Virus record (IMG/VR): IMGVR_UViG_3300009481_003721
Coordinates: 1-49,907 of that record
DNA length: 49,907 bases
Reading direction: 5' to 3' (one strand)
Source: a virus
Part shown: one piece after another, positions 38,809 to 46,901 of the stretch
Layout: each line of letters starts with the position of its first letter
How positions within the stretch are numbered: the first letter of the stretch is position 1
Notes under the pieces: generated by a model
Told to the model about the DNA's origin: nothing
The model's database searches: none
Seen by the model: the letters and a program-made list of their open reading frames with translations, nothing else
Program-made: the position numbers and the translations under genes

Positions 38809-39066
38809 ATGGGAATCAGAGACGACTTAGCCGATCAATTCGGTGACGATTTATTGTTTGCTGACAACTTTGATGATGCTATTATTGGTATAGCCTCTGG
38901 CCACGATGCCGGAAGGGTTGTATATGATTACGATAAAATGATTGAGGTCTTTGTTCGCGACAACGGGTGTACTTATGAAGATGCACTTGAATATTTGGAG
39001 TATAATACTTTGGGTGCTTATGTCGGAAAACAGACCCCGCTTTATGTTATAAGGAACGAAGAGTGA
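38809..39066 (+). CDS. Conserved phage protein of unknown function
   Basis: An 85-residue acidic protein with DDAIIGIASGHDAGRVVYDY, then YEDALEYLEYNTLGAYVGKQ and TPLYVI. I recognise this pattern from many phage genomes as a small uncharacterised protein, often among nucleotide-metabolism genes. It overlaps the next start by GTGA. Confidence 0.7.
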   Translation: MGIRDDLADQFGDDLLFADNFDDAIIGIASGHDAGRVVYDYDKMIEVFVRDNGCTYEDALEYLEYNTLGAYVGKQTPLYVIRNEE

Positions 39067-39899
39067 TAAAAAAGGTAGGAATTATAGGACAAGGGTTCGT
39101 GGGACAGGCGTTAAAGGAGTCCTTCTCGAAATACTATGAAGTGTTCACATACGACAAGTCTGTGGTGAAGATATCCACACACAACTCCGTGTCGGAACTG
39201 TGTGAATCGTGTGATGCTGTATTTGTTTGTGTCCCGACACCAATGAACGAAGATGGTTCCTGTAATGTTTCGATAGTAGAGCACATATGCTCCGAGGCCG
39301 TGAGTGCCGGAAAAGACCACGCAATTGTTATCAAGTCCACTGTTCCGCCGGGAACCACAAAACGTCTGAATGAACAGCTCAACACAGACCAAATAGCTTT
39401 CAATCCAGAGTTTTTGACTGAGAGATTCGCAAGTCAAGACTTCAAAAATACCAATAGGGTCTTGCTGGGCGGCAACATAAGAGTCACTACCGCACTCAAG
39501 CAATTTTATTCCCACGTGTTTCCAAATGTAACGGTAATTAAAACAGACTCCTCAACGGCTGAATACGTGAAGTATTTGTCTAACTGTTTCTTGGCGGTTA
39601 AGGTTTCTCTAGCTAATGAATTTGCCGCTTTATGCGGTGCGGACGGAGTTGACTACGATAAGGTTTGTGAATACGCAACGTTTGATCCTCGTCTTGGTCA
39701 TACTCACTGGGTTGTGCCGGGGCCAGACGGAAAAAGAGGCTTTGGAGGCAGTTGCTTCCCAAAGGATCTAAACGCCATTTTGCACTTCGCTAACGAAATG
39801 GGAACTCCATGTCACACCCTACAAGGGGCATGGGAAACCAATCTAGAGGTCAGACCAGAGAAAGACTGGGAGCAATTAAAGGGGAGGGCTGTCACCTAG
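39063..39899 (+). CDS. Short UDP-glucose/GDP-mannose dehydrogenase-like protein
   Basis: 278 residues starting at GTG 39063. NAD-binding KVGIIGQGFVGQALKESF, VCVPTPMNEDGS, IKSTVPPGTTKRL, FNPEFLTERFAS, a middle helix (AEYVKYLSNCFLAVKVSLAN) and the active-site GFGGSCFPKD with catalytic Cys. The C-terminal UDP-binding domain (about 150 residues in full enzymes) is missing. The phage form may be a minimal enzyme or rely on a different acceptor. It is followed by nucleotide-sugar genes. Confidence 0.83.
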   Translation: MIKKVGIIGQGFVGQALKESFSKYYEVFTYDKSVVKISTHNSVSELCESCDAVFVCVPTPMNEDGSCNVSIVEHICSEAVSAGKDHAIVIKSTVPPGTTKRLNEQLNTDQIAFNPEFLTERFASQDFKNTNRVLLGGNIRVTTALKQFYSHVFPNVTVIKTDSSTAEYVKYLSNCFLAVKVSLANEFAALCGADGVDYDKVCEYATFDPRLGHTHWVVPGPDGKRGFGGSCFPKDLNAILHFANEMGTPCHTLQGAWETNLEVRPEKDWEQLKGRAVT

Positions 39900-40024
39900 T
39901 GGACGCATTTTTGGCTGGTATAACAGCATGGACCATAGAATTTACCATCCTACTCATGGGACTACAGCTTCTCAAGCTGGAAGAAAAGAAAGTCTTTAAC
40001 AGACGTAGAAGGAAAAATAAATGA
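39899..40024 (+). CDS. 41-residue tail-basic membrane peptide
   Basis: GTG 39899 overlaps the previous stop (TAGTG). One membrane segment (ITAWTIEFTILLMGLQLL) followed by a very basic tail (KKVFNRRRRKNK). It overlaps the next gene by ATGA. Function is unknown. Confidence 0.5.
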   Translation: MDAFLAGITAWTIEFTILLMGLQLLKLEEKKVFNRRRRKNK

Positions 40025-40473
40025 GCTACACAAGAATTGTAATTGTGTCGGGATATTTCAATCCACTCCACACGGGACACTTAGACTACATAGAGGGTGC
40101 AGCCGAACTCGGAGACGAGCTGGTTGTCATTGTGAACAGCGACAGTCAGGTAAGACTTAAAGGCTCTAAAGAGTTTATGAATGAAGAAGATCGAGCCAGA
40201 ATTGTGTCCGCATTGAAACCCGTTACTCGGTGCGTGATTTCCAAAGACACAGATGGCACTGTGGTAGAGACCCTTAAAGACTTATACTCACACTATTCGG
40301 TAGACTATTTTTTTGACAGTATGATATTTGCAAATGGTGGAGATAGAACAGCAGGAAACTCCCCAGAAGAGGAGTACTGCCAATGGAGAAACATAAAAAC
40401 CGCTTACAATGTAGGGGGAGGAAAAACACAGTCATCAAGTGAACTTATCGGTAAGGTGTCAACTAATGAGTAA
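40021..40473 (+). CDS. Cytidylyltransferase-like nucleotidyltransferase
   Basis: 150 residues. GYFNPLHTGHLDYIEGA holds the HxGH nucleotide motif, GDELVVIVNSDSQVRLKGS and the RARIVSAL helix follow, and FANGGDRTAGN and KTQSSSELIG match the later substrate loops of HldE-C/TagD-type enzymes. It would join a sugar or polyol phosphate to a nucleotide. It lies in the nucleotide-sugar cluster and overlaps the epimerase start by 8 bases. Confidence 0.82.
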   Translation: MSYTRIVIVSGYFNPLHTGHLDYIEGAAELGDELVVIVNSDSQVRLKGSKEFMNEEDRARIVSALKPVTRCVISKDTDGTVVETLKDLYSHYSVDYFFDSMIFANGGDRTAGNSPEEEYCQWRNIKTAYNVGGGKTQSSSELIGKVSTNE

Positions 40474-41374
40474 AACAGCGTTGGTTACGGGGGGATGTGG
40501 TTTCATCGGTTCTCACATTGTTGACGAGCTTGTGCTGAGGGAATTTGATGTTACGGTAATAGATAACCACTCCGCAGATTGTCATGAGCAGTTCTATCAT
40601 AACGATAATGCAAGGTATCACAATATAGATATCACTCAATATGACGCAATAGAACCACTGTTTTCTGGGATTGATTATGTTTTTCATGCTGCCGCAGAGG
40701 CTAGAATACAGCCCTCGATAGAAAATCCAAGACTGGCATTCCAAACCAACGCTATAGGAACTCTGAATGTTCTGGAGGCGTCTCGAAAGAGTACTGTCAA
40801 AAGAGTCCTCTATTCTTCTACCTCATCAGCATATGGACTCAAAAACAGCTCTCCAATGGTTGAAACAATGGAGAGAGATTGTCTAAATCCTTACTCCGTA
40901 TCAAAGTGTGCTGGAGAAGACCTATGCAAGATGTACTACGACTTGTATGGCGTCGAAACAGTCGTCTTCAGATACTTCAATGTGTATGGTGAGAGACAGC
41001 CCACCAACGGGCAGTATGCCCCAGTCATTGGTCTCTTCCAGAAACAGTATCGAGAAGGAAACTATATGACCGTTGTTGGAGACGGACAACAGACTAGAGA
41101 CTATACACACGTATCTGATATTGTAAACGCCAACATGACAATGGCTTTTTATCAGGGCCGTAGGGGTTTGGGCACTGTGTTTAATGTGGGCACCGGCAAG
41201 AGCTGCTCCGTCTTAGATTTAGTATCGATGATTGGTGGCGTGTATGGAAAGTATAGACATATAGCAGAGCGACCAGCGGAGGCCAGATTCACAGAGGCTA
41301 ATATAGATAAATTAAGATCTTTTGGATGGGAACCTTCTATTGACCTCAAGACATGGCTGGAGCAAAGTAAATGA
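40466..41374 (+). CDS. NAD-dependent sugar epimerase/dehydratase (extended SDR)
   Basis: 302 residues. Rossmann TGGCGFIGSHIVDEL, IDYVFHAAAEARI, catalytic YSSTSS and NPYSVSKCAGEDL (YxxxK), FRYFNVYGERQ, and VGDGQQTRDYTHVSDI. It resembles UDP-glucose 4-epimerase and related nucleotide-sugar epimerases; the exact sugar is not fixed. It belongs with the short dehydrogenase and cytidylyltransferase. Overlaps thyX by ATGA. Confidence 0.88.
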   Translation: MSKTALVTGGCGFIGSHIVDELVLREFDVTVIDNHSADCHEQFYHNDNARYHNIDITQYDAIEPLFSGIDYVFHAAAEARIQPSIENPRLAFQTNAIGTLNVLEASRKSTVKRVLYSSTSSAYGLKNSSPMVETMERDCLNPYSVSKCAGEDLCKMYYDLYGVETVVFRYFNVYGERQPTNGQYAPVIGLFQKQYREGNYMTVVGDGQQTRDYTHVSDIVNANMTMAFYQGRRGLGTVFNVGTGKSCSVLDLVSMIGGVYGKYRHIAERPAEARFTEANIDKLRSFGWEPSIDLKTWLEQSK

Positions 41375-42039
41375 AAAATTTAGTTGAGCTGCTGGGTCAC
41401 TACGGATCAGATGTAACAATCGCGTGTTCCGCTTGGACAAGTACCAACCGAGACCTAACAGACGAAAAGAGGGGTCGAGTTGGCAAGCTTATCAATATGT
41501 TATGGAGCAATGGACACGAAACACCCTTTGAAAAAGGTGTTGTCCATTTTTTGGTTGATACCGATATTGCTAGCCACGTCCATCTACTCAAACATCGGAT
41601 CAGCAGTCTCAATGCCGAGTCCGCTAGATACAAGGAACTAAAAGAGGACAAATACTACCTTCCAGAAGACTGGAGAGACGTGTCTCTGGGCGTAGAAGAA
41701 ATGTTTCGTTCCCCCTCAGATACGTGGTACGAAAGACTGGCGGAATACACAGAGGAGGGTAACAGGCTATACCACGCCTGCATGGAAGATCTAACTCCGG
41801 CCCTTGGTAGAAAACGTGCAAAGGAATCTGCTAGATTCTTCAAGACATACAATAGCCAAATACAGGCCGATATCATGTTTAATATGCGGAGTTTTGCCAA
41901 TTTTCAAAAACTGAGAAATAGCGAACACGCACAGTTAGAAATCAGAGACATAGCAGAACAAATGCTCGCATTGGTTGCGAACATCGAAGGAAACCCCTTC
42001 AAACATACTTTAAACGCATGGAGATGTGATGACGAATGA
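41371..42039 (+). CDS. thyX: Flavin-dependent thymidylate synthase
   Basis: 222 residues with the ThyX signature: KHRISSLNAESARYKEL (RHRxxSxNxxSxRY with first Arg replaced by Lys), HETPFEKGVVHFLV, and MRSFANFQKLRNSEHAQLEI near the end. It makes dTMP from dUMP, the product of the dCMP deaminase at 15671. The ATG overlaps the epimerase stop. Confidence 0.93.
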   Translation: MKNLVELLGHYGSDVTIACSAWTSTNRDLTDEKRGRVGKLINMLWSNGHETPFEKGVVHFLVDTDIASHVHLLKHRISSLNAESARYKELKEDKYYLPEDWRDVSLGVEEMFRSPSDTWYERLAEYTEEGNRLYHACMEDLTPALGRKRAKESARFFKTYNSQIQADIMFNMRSFANFQKLRNSEHAQLEIRDIAEQMLALVANIEGNPFKHTLNAWRCDDE

Positions 42040-42241
42040 AGAAGCAAGATACGGGGGAATGGTTGACAATTTGATTGACGGGATTCTGGATCGCGTTGGT
42101 ATCGAGCCTGAATTAATCAAGAAAATTAACAGTTTAGTTTCAGACGTAATGCAGCATGTCGAGTCTGAACAAATCGGGGATGAGACAGTATTTACTATAC
42201 ATTTAAATAAGATCCATTTTAAGATGAAAAATAATACATGA
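42029..42241 (+). CDS. Small hypothetical protein
   Basis: 70 residues from ATG 42029, with GGAG seven bases upstream, overlapping thyX by 11 bases. Helical N-terminal part (GGMVDNLIDGILDRVGIEPE) and a C-terminal strand (GDETVFTIHLNKIHFKM). It overlaps the next start by ATGA. No family is recognised. Confidence 0.6.
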   Translation: MTNEEARYGGMVDNLIDGILDRVGIEPELIKKINSLVSDVMQHVESEQIGDETVFTIHLNKIHFKMKNNT

Positions 42242-42600
42242 GTATACAAGATCATTATGCTAGGATGAAGCAAAGAGACAACCCCTTTTCAGAGCCTGCG
42301 AGAGACCTTGCTTCACTAACGGAAAGGGTTATCCAGTGGCATCGCGATAGAAATCTTATTGGAGGCAGTTCGGACAAGGATCAGGTTCTAAAATTGCTAC
42401 AGGAACTGGGAGAATTATCCGACTCTGTTTGCAAAAATAACGACATAAAAGACGATATCGGGGATATGCTGGTGGTTATGCTTAATATTTGCGAGCGAAA
42501 CAATGTAAGTCTTTTTGACTGCCTTAAAGTCGCCTACAACGACATCAAAGACAGAAGGGGGCGTATGGTGGATGGAATTTTCGTAAAAGAGGATGACTGA
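42238..42600 (+). CDS. MazG-like nucleotide pyrophosphohydrolase
   Basis: 120 residues, all-helical MazG/dUTPase fold. LLQELGELSDSV and DDIGDMLVVMLNICERNN carry the acidic ELGEL and D-x2-GD metal residues, and AYNDIKDRRGRMVDGIF is the closing helix. It likely hydrolyses (d)NTPs or an alarmone, balancing the nucleotide pool with RNR, ThyX and dCMP deaminase. Confidence 0.82.
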   Translation: MSIQDHYARMKQRDNPFSEPARDLASLTERVIQWHRDRNLIGGSSDKDQVLKLLQELGELSDSVCKNNDIKDDIGDMLVVMLNICERNNVSLFDCLKVAYNDIKDRRGRMVDGIFVKEDD

Positions 42601-42648
42601 ATGTGTATATACTAGTAGTTTGGATACCTTTTTTGACGGGATTTTCAA

Positions 42649-43905
42649 GTGCCAATCAGTAATCTAAATAATAGCAGGATTTTTAACGCCTGTCAGGGTG
42701 TTCTGTACAGGAAGCGACAGAGCACCACGTCGGGTGGAACTGATAATTCTGCTGGTACTATGGATGTTCTGCGTGGCGTTCAATCCATAGGCGTGGATTC
42801 AAGCTTTCCCAGAACACCCTACACTGACCTTGGAAGATTCCAACAGGAATACGGCAGCTATGGAAAGCAGGAATTTTCGATAACCATCGACAGAGTGCTT
42901 GACGGGGGCAACGATGACATAGGTTACGGAAGGCCATTTTATTATCCTGTCGGTAGCCCATCCACCTATAAAACTTCTCATCTACTGGACTCCTCCAATC
43001 TTGGTGCCGATGGCTTCAGTGGAACTCTAAGAAACTATGACATCTGCATTGTTTATAGCGATGATGAGGCGGCATATCTAGGAGACCCCAAGGGCAACCA
43101 AAAGTTTTCTAGTGCCACATACAGATCCTGCCTGTTAACATCGGTAGACTATTCTTTTGCGGTGGATGGCCCGATAAGAGAAAGTCTGTCTTTTACCACT
43201 GGGGTCGCCACAATGAACGATATCACTGGACTAGGCAGTGTAACATGGGGCACGCCAACCGCGTCACCTCCTACCCCCGTAGGGTTTCAACCCCCAGCGA
43301 TGCTTTTAACGAGACGACACCTTGATTCACTAGAATGGAAACTGCCCGAGGAAGTAGAGGACATGTTTGATATGGGCAAGACTAAAAAAGAGGGAGCTTT
43401 TGGCCCAAATTTACCAGTGATAGGACTGCAAAGCATAGAGCTGGGAATGACTATCGATTATATGGATCTGTTCGATAATGGGGAATTTGGAGGAGCCAGA
43501 GGAGATAGAACCAAACAAAACTTTATGAAACAGATAGTACTTCCAGTTGGTGTAACAGCATCTTTCACTGGGGTGGTCGCAGACACATACAAGGGGAGAG
43601 CGTCGACCGACTGGGAGCTGAATGATCAAAATTTTGCAGGAGGCACTGGGAACTTATCGCTCTATAAAACCAACAGAGAAATTGCCCTATATACGAAGGC
43701 ACTGGGAGAAGATAATACTACTAGATATATTAGCTGGCTACTGGGCAAGAAAAACTATTTAACAAGTTTAAGCTTCGGGGGAGGCGATGCCAGCGGTGGC
43801 GGCAATGTAGAAGCTACCCTGTCTTATCAAAACGACCACAGTGATTTTGTGGTTTTTCAAGATACCACACTGTACGCCAACCCCACAGCAACAGAAATTT
43901 ACTAA
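42649..43905 (+). CDS. Virion structural protein, tail-tube-like
   Basis: 418 residues starting at GTG 42649. DVLRGVQSIGVDSSFPRTPY, GRFQQEYGSYGKQEFSITID and RVLDGG form the N-terminal block that I associate with tail-tube-like structural proteins of marine phages. The rest is beta-rich. No signal peptide or catalytic motif. Its exact place in the virion cannot be fixed from sequence alone. Confidence 0.6.
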   Translation: MPISNLNNSRIFNACQGVLYRKRQSTTSGGTDNSAGTMDVLRGVQSIGVDSSFPRTPYTDLGRFQQEYGSYGKQEFSITIDRVLDGGNDDIGYGRPFYYPVGSPSTYKTSHLLDSSNLGADGFSGTLRNYDICIVYSDDEAAYLGDPKGNQKFSSATYRSCLLTSVDYSFAVDGPIRESLSFTTGVATMNDITGLGSVTWGTPTASPPTPVGFQPPAMLLTRRHLDSLEWKLPEEVEDMFDMGKTKKEGAFGPNLPVIGLQSIELGMTIDYMDLFDNGEFGGARGDRTKQNFMKQIVLPVGVTASFTGVVADTYKGRASTDWELNDQNFAGGTGNLSLYKTNREIALYTKALGEDNTTRYISWLLGKKNYLTSLSFGGGDASGGGNVEATLSYQNDHSDFVVFQDTTLYANPTATEIY

Positions 43906-43912
43906 GGTACAC

Positions 43913-44581
43913 ATGGCTAGAAAAAAAAGAAACCCAAAATACAATGCTCGCCCCGCCCGAAAGAAGCTCAAACCAAAGACTCAGAATCAGGCGGAATATA
44001 TTAGATCTATGGTCGAATCCGATGTGACGTTTTGTTCTGGGCCTGCGGGAACCGGCAAGACGGCGGTCGCGGTCGGAATGGCTTGTGAGTACATCCTAGA
44101 AAACAAGGTAGAAAAGCTCGTTATAACCAGACCCGTGGTGGAATCTGGAAGGGGTCTTGGGTTTTTACCCGGCACTCTCACCGAAAAAGTTCAGCCATAC
44201 CTAGTTCCCGTGATGGAAGAAATGAAGCTTTATCTAGGAAAAGATACATATAACTCAATGAGATCTAGCAATACTATCGAAATATGTCCTCTCGAATACA
44301 TGAGGGGAAGAAATTTTCATGATACATTTATGATACTAGATGAAGCACAAAATGCCACCTTTGAACAAATCAAGATGTTCTTGACTCGTATTGGGATGGG
44401 TTCTAAGGCTGTAATTAATGGAGACTTGGACCAGACGGATCTCAGAGGTAACGAATATGGTGGCCTCCATTCATGTATCTCAAAACTTGACAACTGTCGA
44501 GGGGTTTCTATTTGTGAGCTGGATTCCTCAGACATCGTCAGAAATAGCATAATATCAAATATTTTGGATCGGCTAAAATAA
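43913..44581 (+). CDS. phoH: PhoH-family P-loop ATPase
   Basis: 222 residues. After a basic N terminus, Walker A is FCSGPAGTGKT (residues 40-50), followed by VITRPVVESGRGLGFLPGTL, Walker B FMILDEAQNAT, and VINGDLDQTDL. PhoH-like proteins are common in marine phages; suggested roles include RNA metabolism and phosphate stress, neither proven. The frame is open upstream, but ATG 43913 with AAGG is the natural start. Confidence 0.92.
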   Translation: MARKKRNPKYNARPARKKLKPKTQNQAEYIRSMVESDVTFCSGPAGTGKTAVAVGMACEYILENKVEKLVITRPVVESGRGLGFLPGTLTEKVQPYLVPVMEEMKLYLGKDTYNSMRSSNTIEICPLEYMRGRNFHDTFMILDEAQNATFEQIKMFLTRIGMGSKAVINGDLDQTDLRGNEYGGLHSCISKLDNCRGVSICELDSSDIVRNSIISNILDRLK

Positions 44582-44639
44582 AAAGTGCATTCTTCGCACG
44601 CCCAACCCCATAATATAGAAATTGACGAAAGGAAAAACA

Positions 44640-44996
44640 ATGCCTCTTTACGACTTTGAATGCACGCCTTGTGCCTACTACACAGAAATTCAGCAGCGTA
44701 TGCAAGACCCATCTGTACTGAAGTGTCCTGTTTGCGGAGAGACGACTCTCAGAAAGGTTTTTATCAGCCCTCCCCACGCATTCGTTAGGGGGGAGTCAAA
44801 AACAATTGGCCAACAAGCCGAGAGAAACTACAAGAATATGGGATTTTACGAGAGGCAAGACAAGGCTATTAAAGATGGGATAGATCGCGAGACAAAAAAG
44901 AAGCAGAAAGAAAAAAGAGAAACACATCAAAAAATAGTGTCTATGACTCCTGAGCAACAGGTCAAGTGGATCAGAGAGGGCGATAATGGAAGATGA
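44640..44996 (+). CDS. FmdB-type zinc-ribbon protein
   Basis: 118 residues. MPLYDFECTPCAYYTEIQQR and LKCPVCGETTLRKVFISPP form the CxxC-CxxC zinc ribbon typical of FmdB-like proteins; the remaining charged helix is phage-specific. AAAGGA precedes the ATG. Often present next to phage assembly or replication genes; function unknown. Confidence 0.83.
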   Translation: MPLYDFECTPCAYYTEIQQRMQDPSVLKCPVCGETTLRKVFISPPHAFVRGESKTIGQQAERNYKNMGFYERQDKAIKDGIDRETKKKQKEKRETHQKIVSMTPEQQVKWIREGDNGR

Positions 44997-45312
44997 GGTT
45001 AAAAAAAATATTGACCTTACGTCTAGGCTCCCCAGTGGACTCCCTTCGTCTCCCAGAATAGTTGGGCATAACAATGGCAGTGGGGACATGTACAGGAGCA
45101 CGAAGCCCCACATGGCTATAGTAACGATGAAGGTTGACATAAGAGCCATGAATCCAGATGGGACGTTAGATCTGCATGTTATGGGTTCAGAAGCGTTGAA
45201 AAAATATAACATAGGACAAAAGGCACAGTTTGTGGTCAAAGGCACTTCAGAGGCGAAGTGCATAGACAAATTAAAGAAACTTTTGGAGAGGATAAGCGAT
45301 GGGGAGAGGTGA
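44986..45312 (+). CDS. Hypothetical protein
   Basis: 108 residues with a strand-rich middle (HMAIVTMKVDIRAMNPDGTL) and a helical, basic end. GAGGG precedes the ATG. It overlaps both neighbours by 11 and 14 bases. No family is recognised. Confidence 0.6.
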   Translation: MEDEVKKNIDLTSRLPSGLPSSPRIVGHNNGSGDMYRSTKPHMAIVTMKVDIRAMNPDGTLDLHVMGSEALKKYNIGQKAQFVVKGTSEAKCIDKLKKLLERISDGER

Positions 45313-45640
45313 AAACGAAGATGTTTCTGGTCTAGACTTGCCAGACCCACTCAAAGTAGATATCGTCTTTTATGACGACCGAGGCGTGGAGGCAGATGAG
45401 CAAAAGGCTGTCGCCAAAACGGTTTCAACGATCCTTGGTTATGAACATCCATCTACGCAAAGATTCATATTGTATGGACGAGGAGAAATCTTAGACCCTC
45501 ATGGCACTGACTTTCGGGGAAACAGGAATTTATACAAATACAAAAAGGTCTCAGAAGATACATTTGAGAACTATATCAAATATTTGAAGTCGAAGAACAC
45601 GTTGTATTTTACTAGAGCTAGAAGACTTGTTATGGAGTAA
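45299..45640 (+). CDS. Hypothetical protein
   Basis: 113 residues with alpha/beta character (LKVDIVFYDDRGVEADEQKA) and a basic end (LYFTRARRLVME). GGAGAGG is partly inside the previous gene. No family is recognised. Positional association with the recombination genes at 46-48 kb is suggestive only. Confidence 0.6.
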   Translation: MGRGENEDVSGLDLPDPLKVDIVFYDDRGVEADEQKAVAKTVSTILGYEHPSTQRFILYGRGEILDPHGTDFRGNRNLYKYKKVSEDTFENYIKYLKSKNTLYFTRARRLVME

Positions 45641-45643
45641 AAA

Positions 45644-45952
45644 ATGAAAAAGGGTCCACTTTCAAATAAAGAAAAAGAATATATCACCGAACATCTTTCT
45701 GAGGGAGCTGAAAAACTCGCTAAAGAAATGAATCGCTCGGAATCTATTGTGCAAAAATTTGTCGACAATTTGCCCAGTGACACAGAAGAAAAAAGTGATG
45801 TCAGTGGTCTCTTTGCCAGAAACGAAGAGAGAGGGGTTACTGTGATGACGGAAACCGCGTCTATGGCGGCAGACGAGAACAAGAGTAAAGAGACAAAAAC
45901 CCCCTCGTCACCAGATAGATATAGAAAGTATATCCATAAGATCAAAGAGTAG
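45644..45952 (+). CDS. Small HTH-like phage protein
   Basis: 102 residues. KGPLSNKEKEYITEHLSEGA and EKLAKEMNRSESIVQKFVD give a helix-turn-helix-like N terminus, like small T4-like phage proteins I recall next to replication genes; the C terminus is Ser/Lys/Pro-rich and probably disordered. DNA binding is possible. Confidence 0.55.
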   Translation: MKKGPLSNKEKEYITEHLSEGAEKLAKEMNRSESIVQKFVDNLPSDTEEKSDVSGLFARNEERGVTVMTETASMAADENKSKETKTPSSPDRYRKYIHKIKE

Positions 45953-45955
45953 CCA

Positions 45956-46477
45956 ATGTCCCCAATCTGCACGAACTTTGATGGGTACATGAAAAAATTG
46001 TGCCACGAAGACTTGGTGATGAGTTGGCAAGTCACTCTAACTGACAATACGGTTGTTTACGGCGACTACGAACGTCCCGATCTTGACAATCCTTGGAACA
46101 GGTTGAGAAAACATTGCCAGCACAACAACGTGTATCCCGCAAAAGTAGAACTCTACATGTTTGGGGCGGAGCATCGCGTTTTTTTTGAAGACTCGCAGGG
46201 ACTGGATGGAATCTCCATCCTGCGTGGCGTGGGACAGGAGCAGACGATGGATGGGTCTTTTGGCCAGTCCTATCAGACTTTAACTGTGTCATTGCTGAGG
46301 GATTCGTGCGATTATATTGACGTAGCCAAGTACACTTGGCCTATCAATCATTTTGAGGCGGCAGAATCTGTGAGAGGGCTGTCTCTAGACAACTTGAAAA
46401 ACATGATCTTTAAGAATGAATCAAAAAAAATCAAGCACCCGAGAATACAAGAGTATCTCAACATCGCAGCCATGTAG
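45956..46477 (+). CDS. Conserved phage protein of unknown function
   Basis: 173 residues. SWQVTLTDNTVVYGDYERPD, WNRLRKHCQHNNVYPAKVEL and the following strands suggest a beta-alpha fold. I believe this type recurs among phage genes near UvsX but cannot name it. The 3' end overlaps the next gene by 62 bases. Confidence 0.55.
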   Translation: MSPICTNFDGYMKKLCHEDLVMSWQVTLTDNTVVYGDYERPDLDNPWNRLRKHCQHNNVYPAKVELYMFGAEHRVFFEDSQGLDGISILRGVGQEQTMDGSFGQSYQTLTVSLLRDSCDYIDVAKYTWPINHFEAAESVRGLSLDNLKNMIFKNESKKIKHPRIQEYLNIAAM

Positions 46478-46901
46478 TGCCCCACAATATATTGCGGAAT
46501 TGGTGTGCATACGTCGGAGCGAACGGGAAAATACCGGAAGCCTCGAATACAAGTTCTGGAATAACTCTAAGAATGAGCAGTATCAAACTCAGGTTAGGGT
46601 TGCCGCGAAGCTTGTGAAAAAGTACGGAGACCAATCTATTCTGCACTACCTGAACAGCCCTAGTGGAAGAAGTGTTTATTCGCTAGGGTTTCTACACAAG
46701 TCTAAAAAATTTGTTCTCCCTCTAAAATTTGTCGAGGAGGGGGTTGAAAAATCTAAGAAGATACTTGACGAGCAAGCAAAGAAGGAGAAAACTGTAATCG
46801 ATCTTCCTAAAGGGGAGTACAAACCGAGGAAACAAAAGCCTAAAAATACATTAATGTCAAAGCTGAGGAAACTAGATGGCAACAAAAACGAAGACTCCTG
46901 A
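46416..46901 (+). CDS. Conserved phage protein of unknown function
   Basis: 161 residues with an N-terminal Ser/Thr segment, then YIAELVCIRRSERENTGSLE, FWNNSKNEQYQTQVRVAAKL and a basic tail. The middle resembles a phage protein found near uvsX. The 62-base overlap with the previous gene makes the start uncertain. The 3' end overlaps uvsX by 26 bases. Confidence 0.55.
   Translation: MNQKKSSTREYKSISTSQPCSAPQYIAELVCIRRSERENTGSLEYKFWNNSKNEQYQTQVRVAAKLVKKYGDQSILHYLNSPSGRSVYSLGFLHKSKKFVLPLKFVEEGVEKSKKILDEQAKKEKTVIDLPKGEYKPRKQKPKNTLMSKLRKLDGNKNEDS

Noticed and set aside
44796-45350. Antisense open frame of 184 codons
   Set aside because: It is opposite three + strand genes with good ribosome-binding sites and overlaps; Phe/Leu-rich content is a reverse-complement artefact of Lys/Glu codons.
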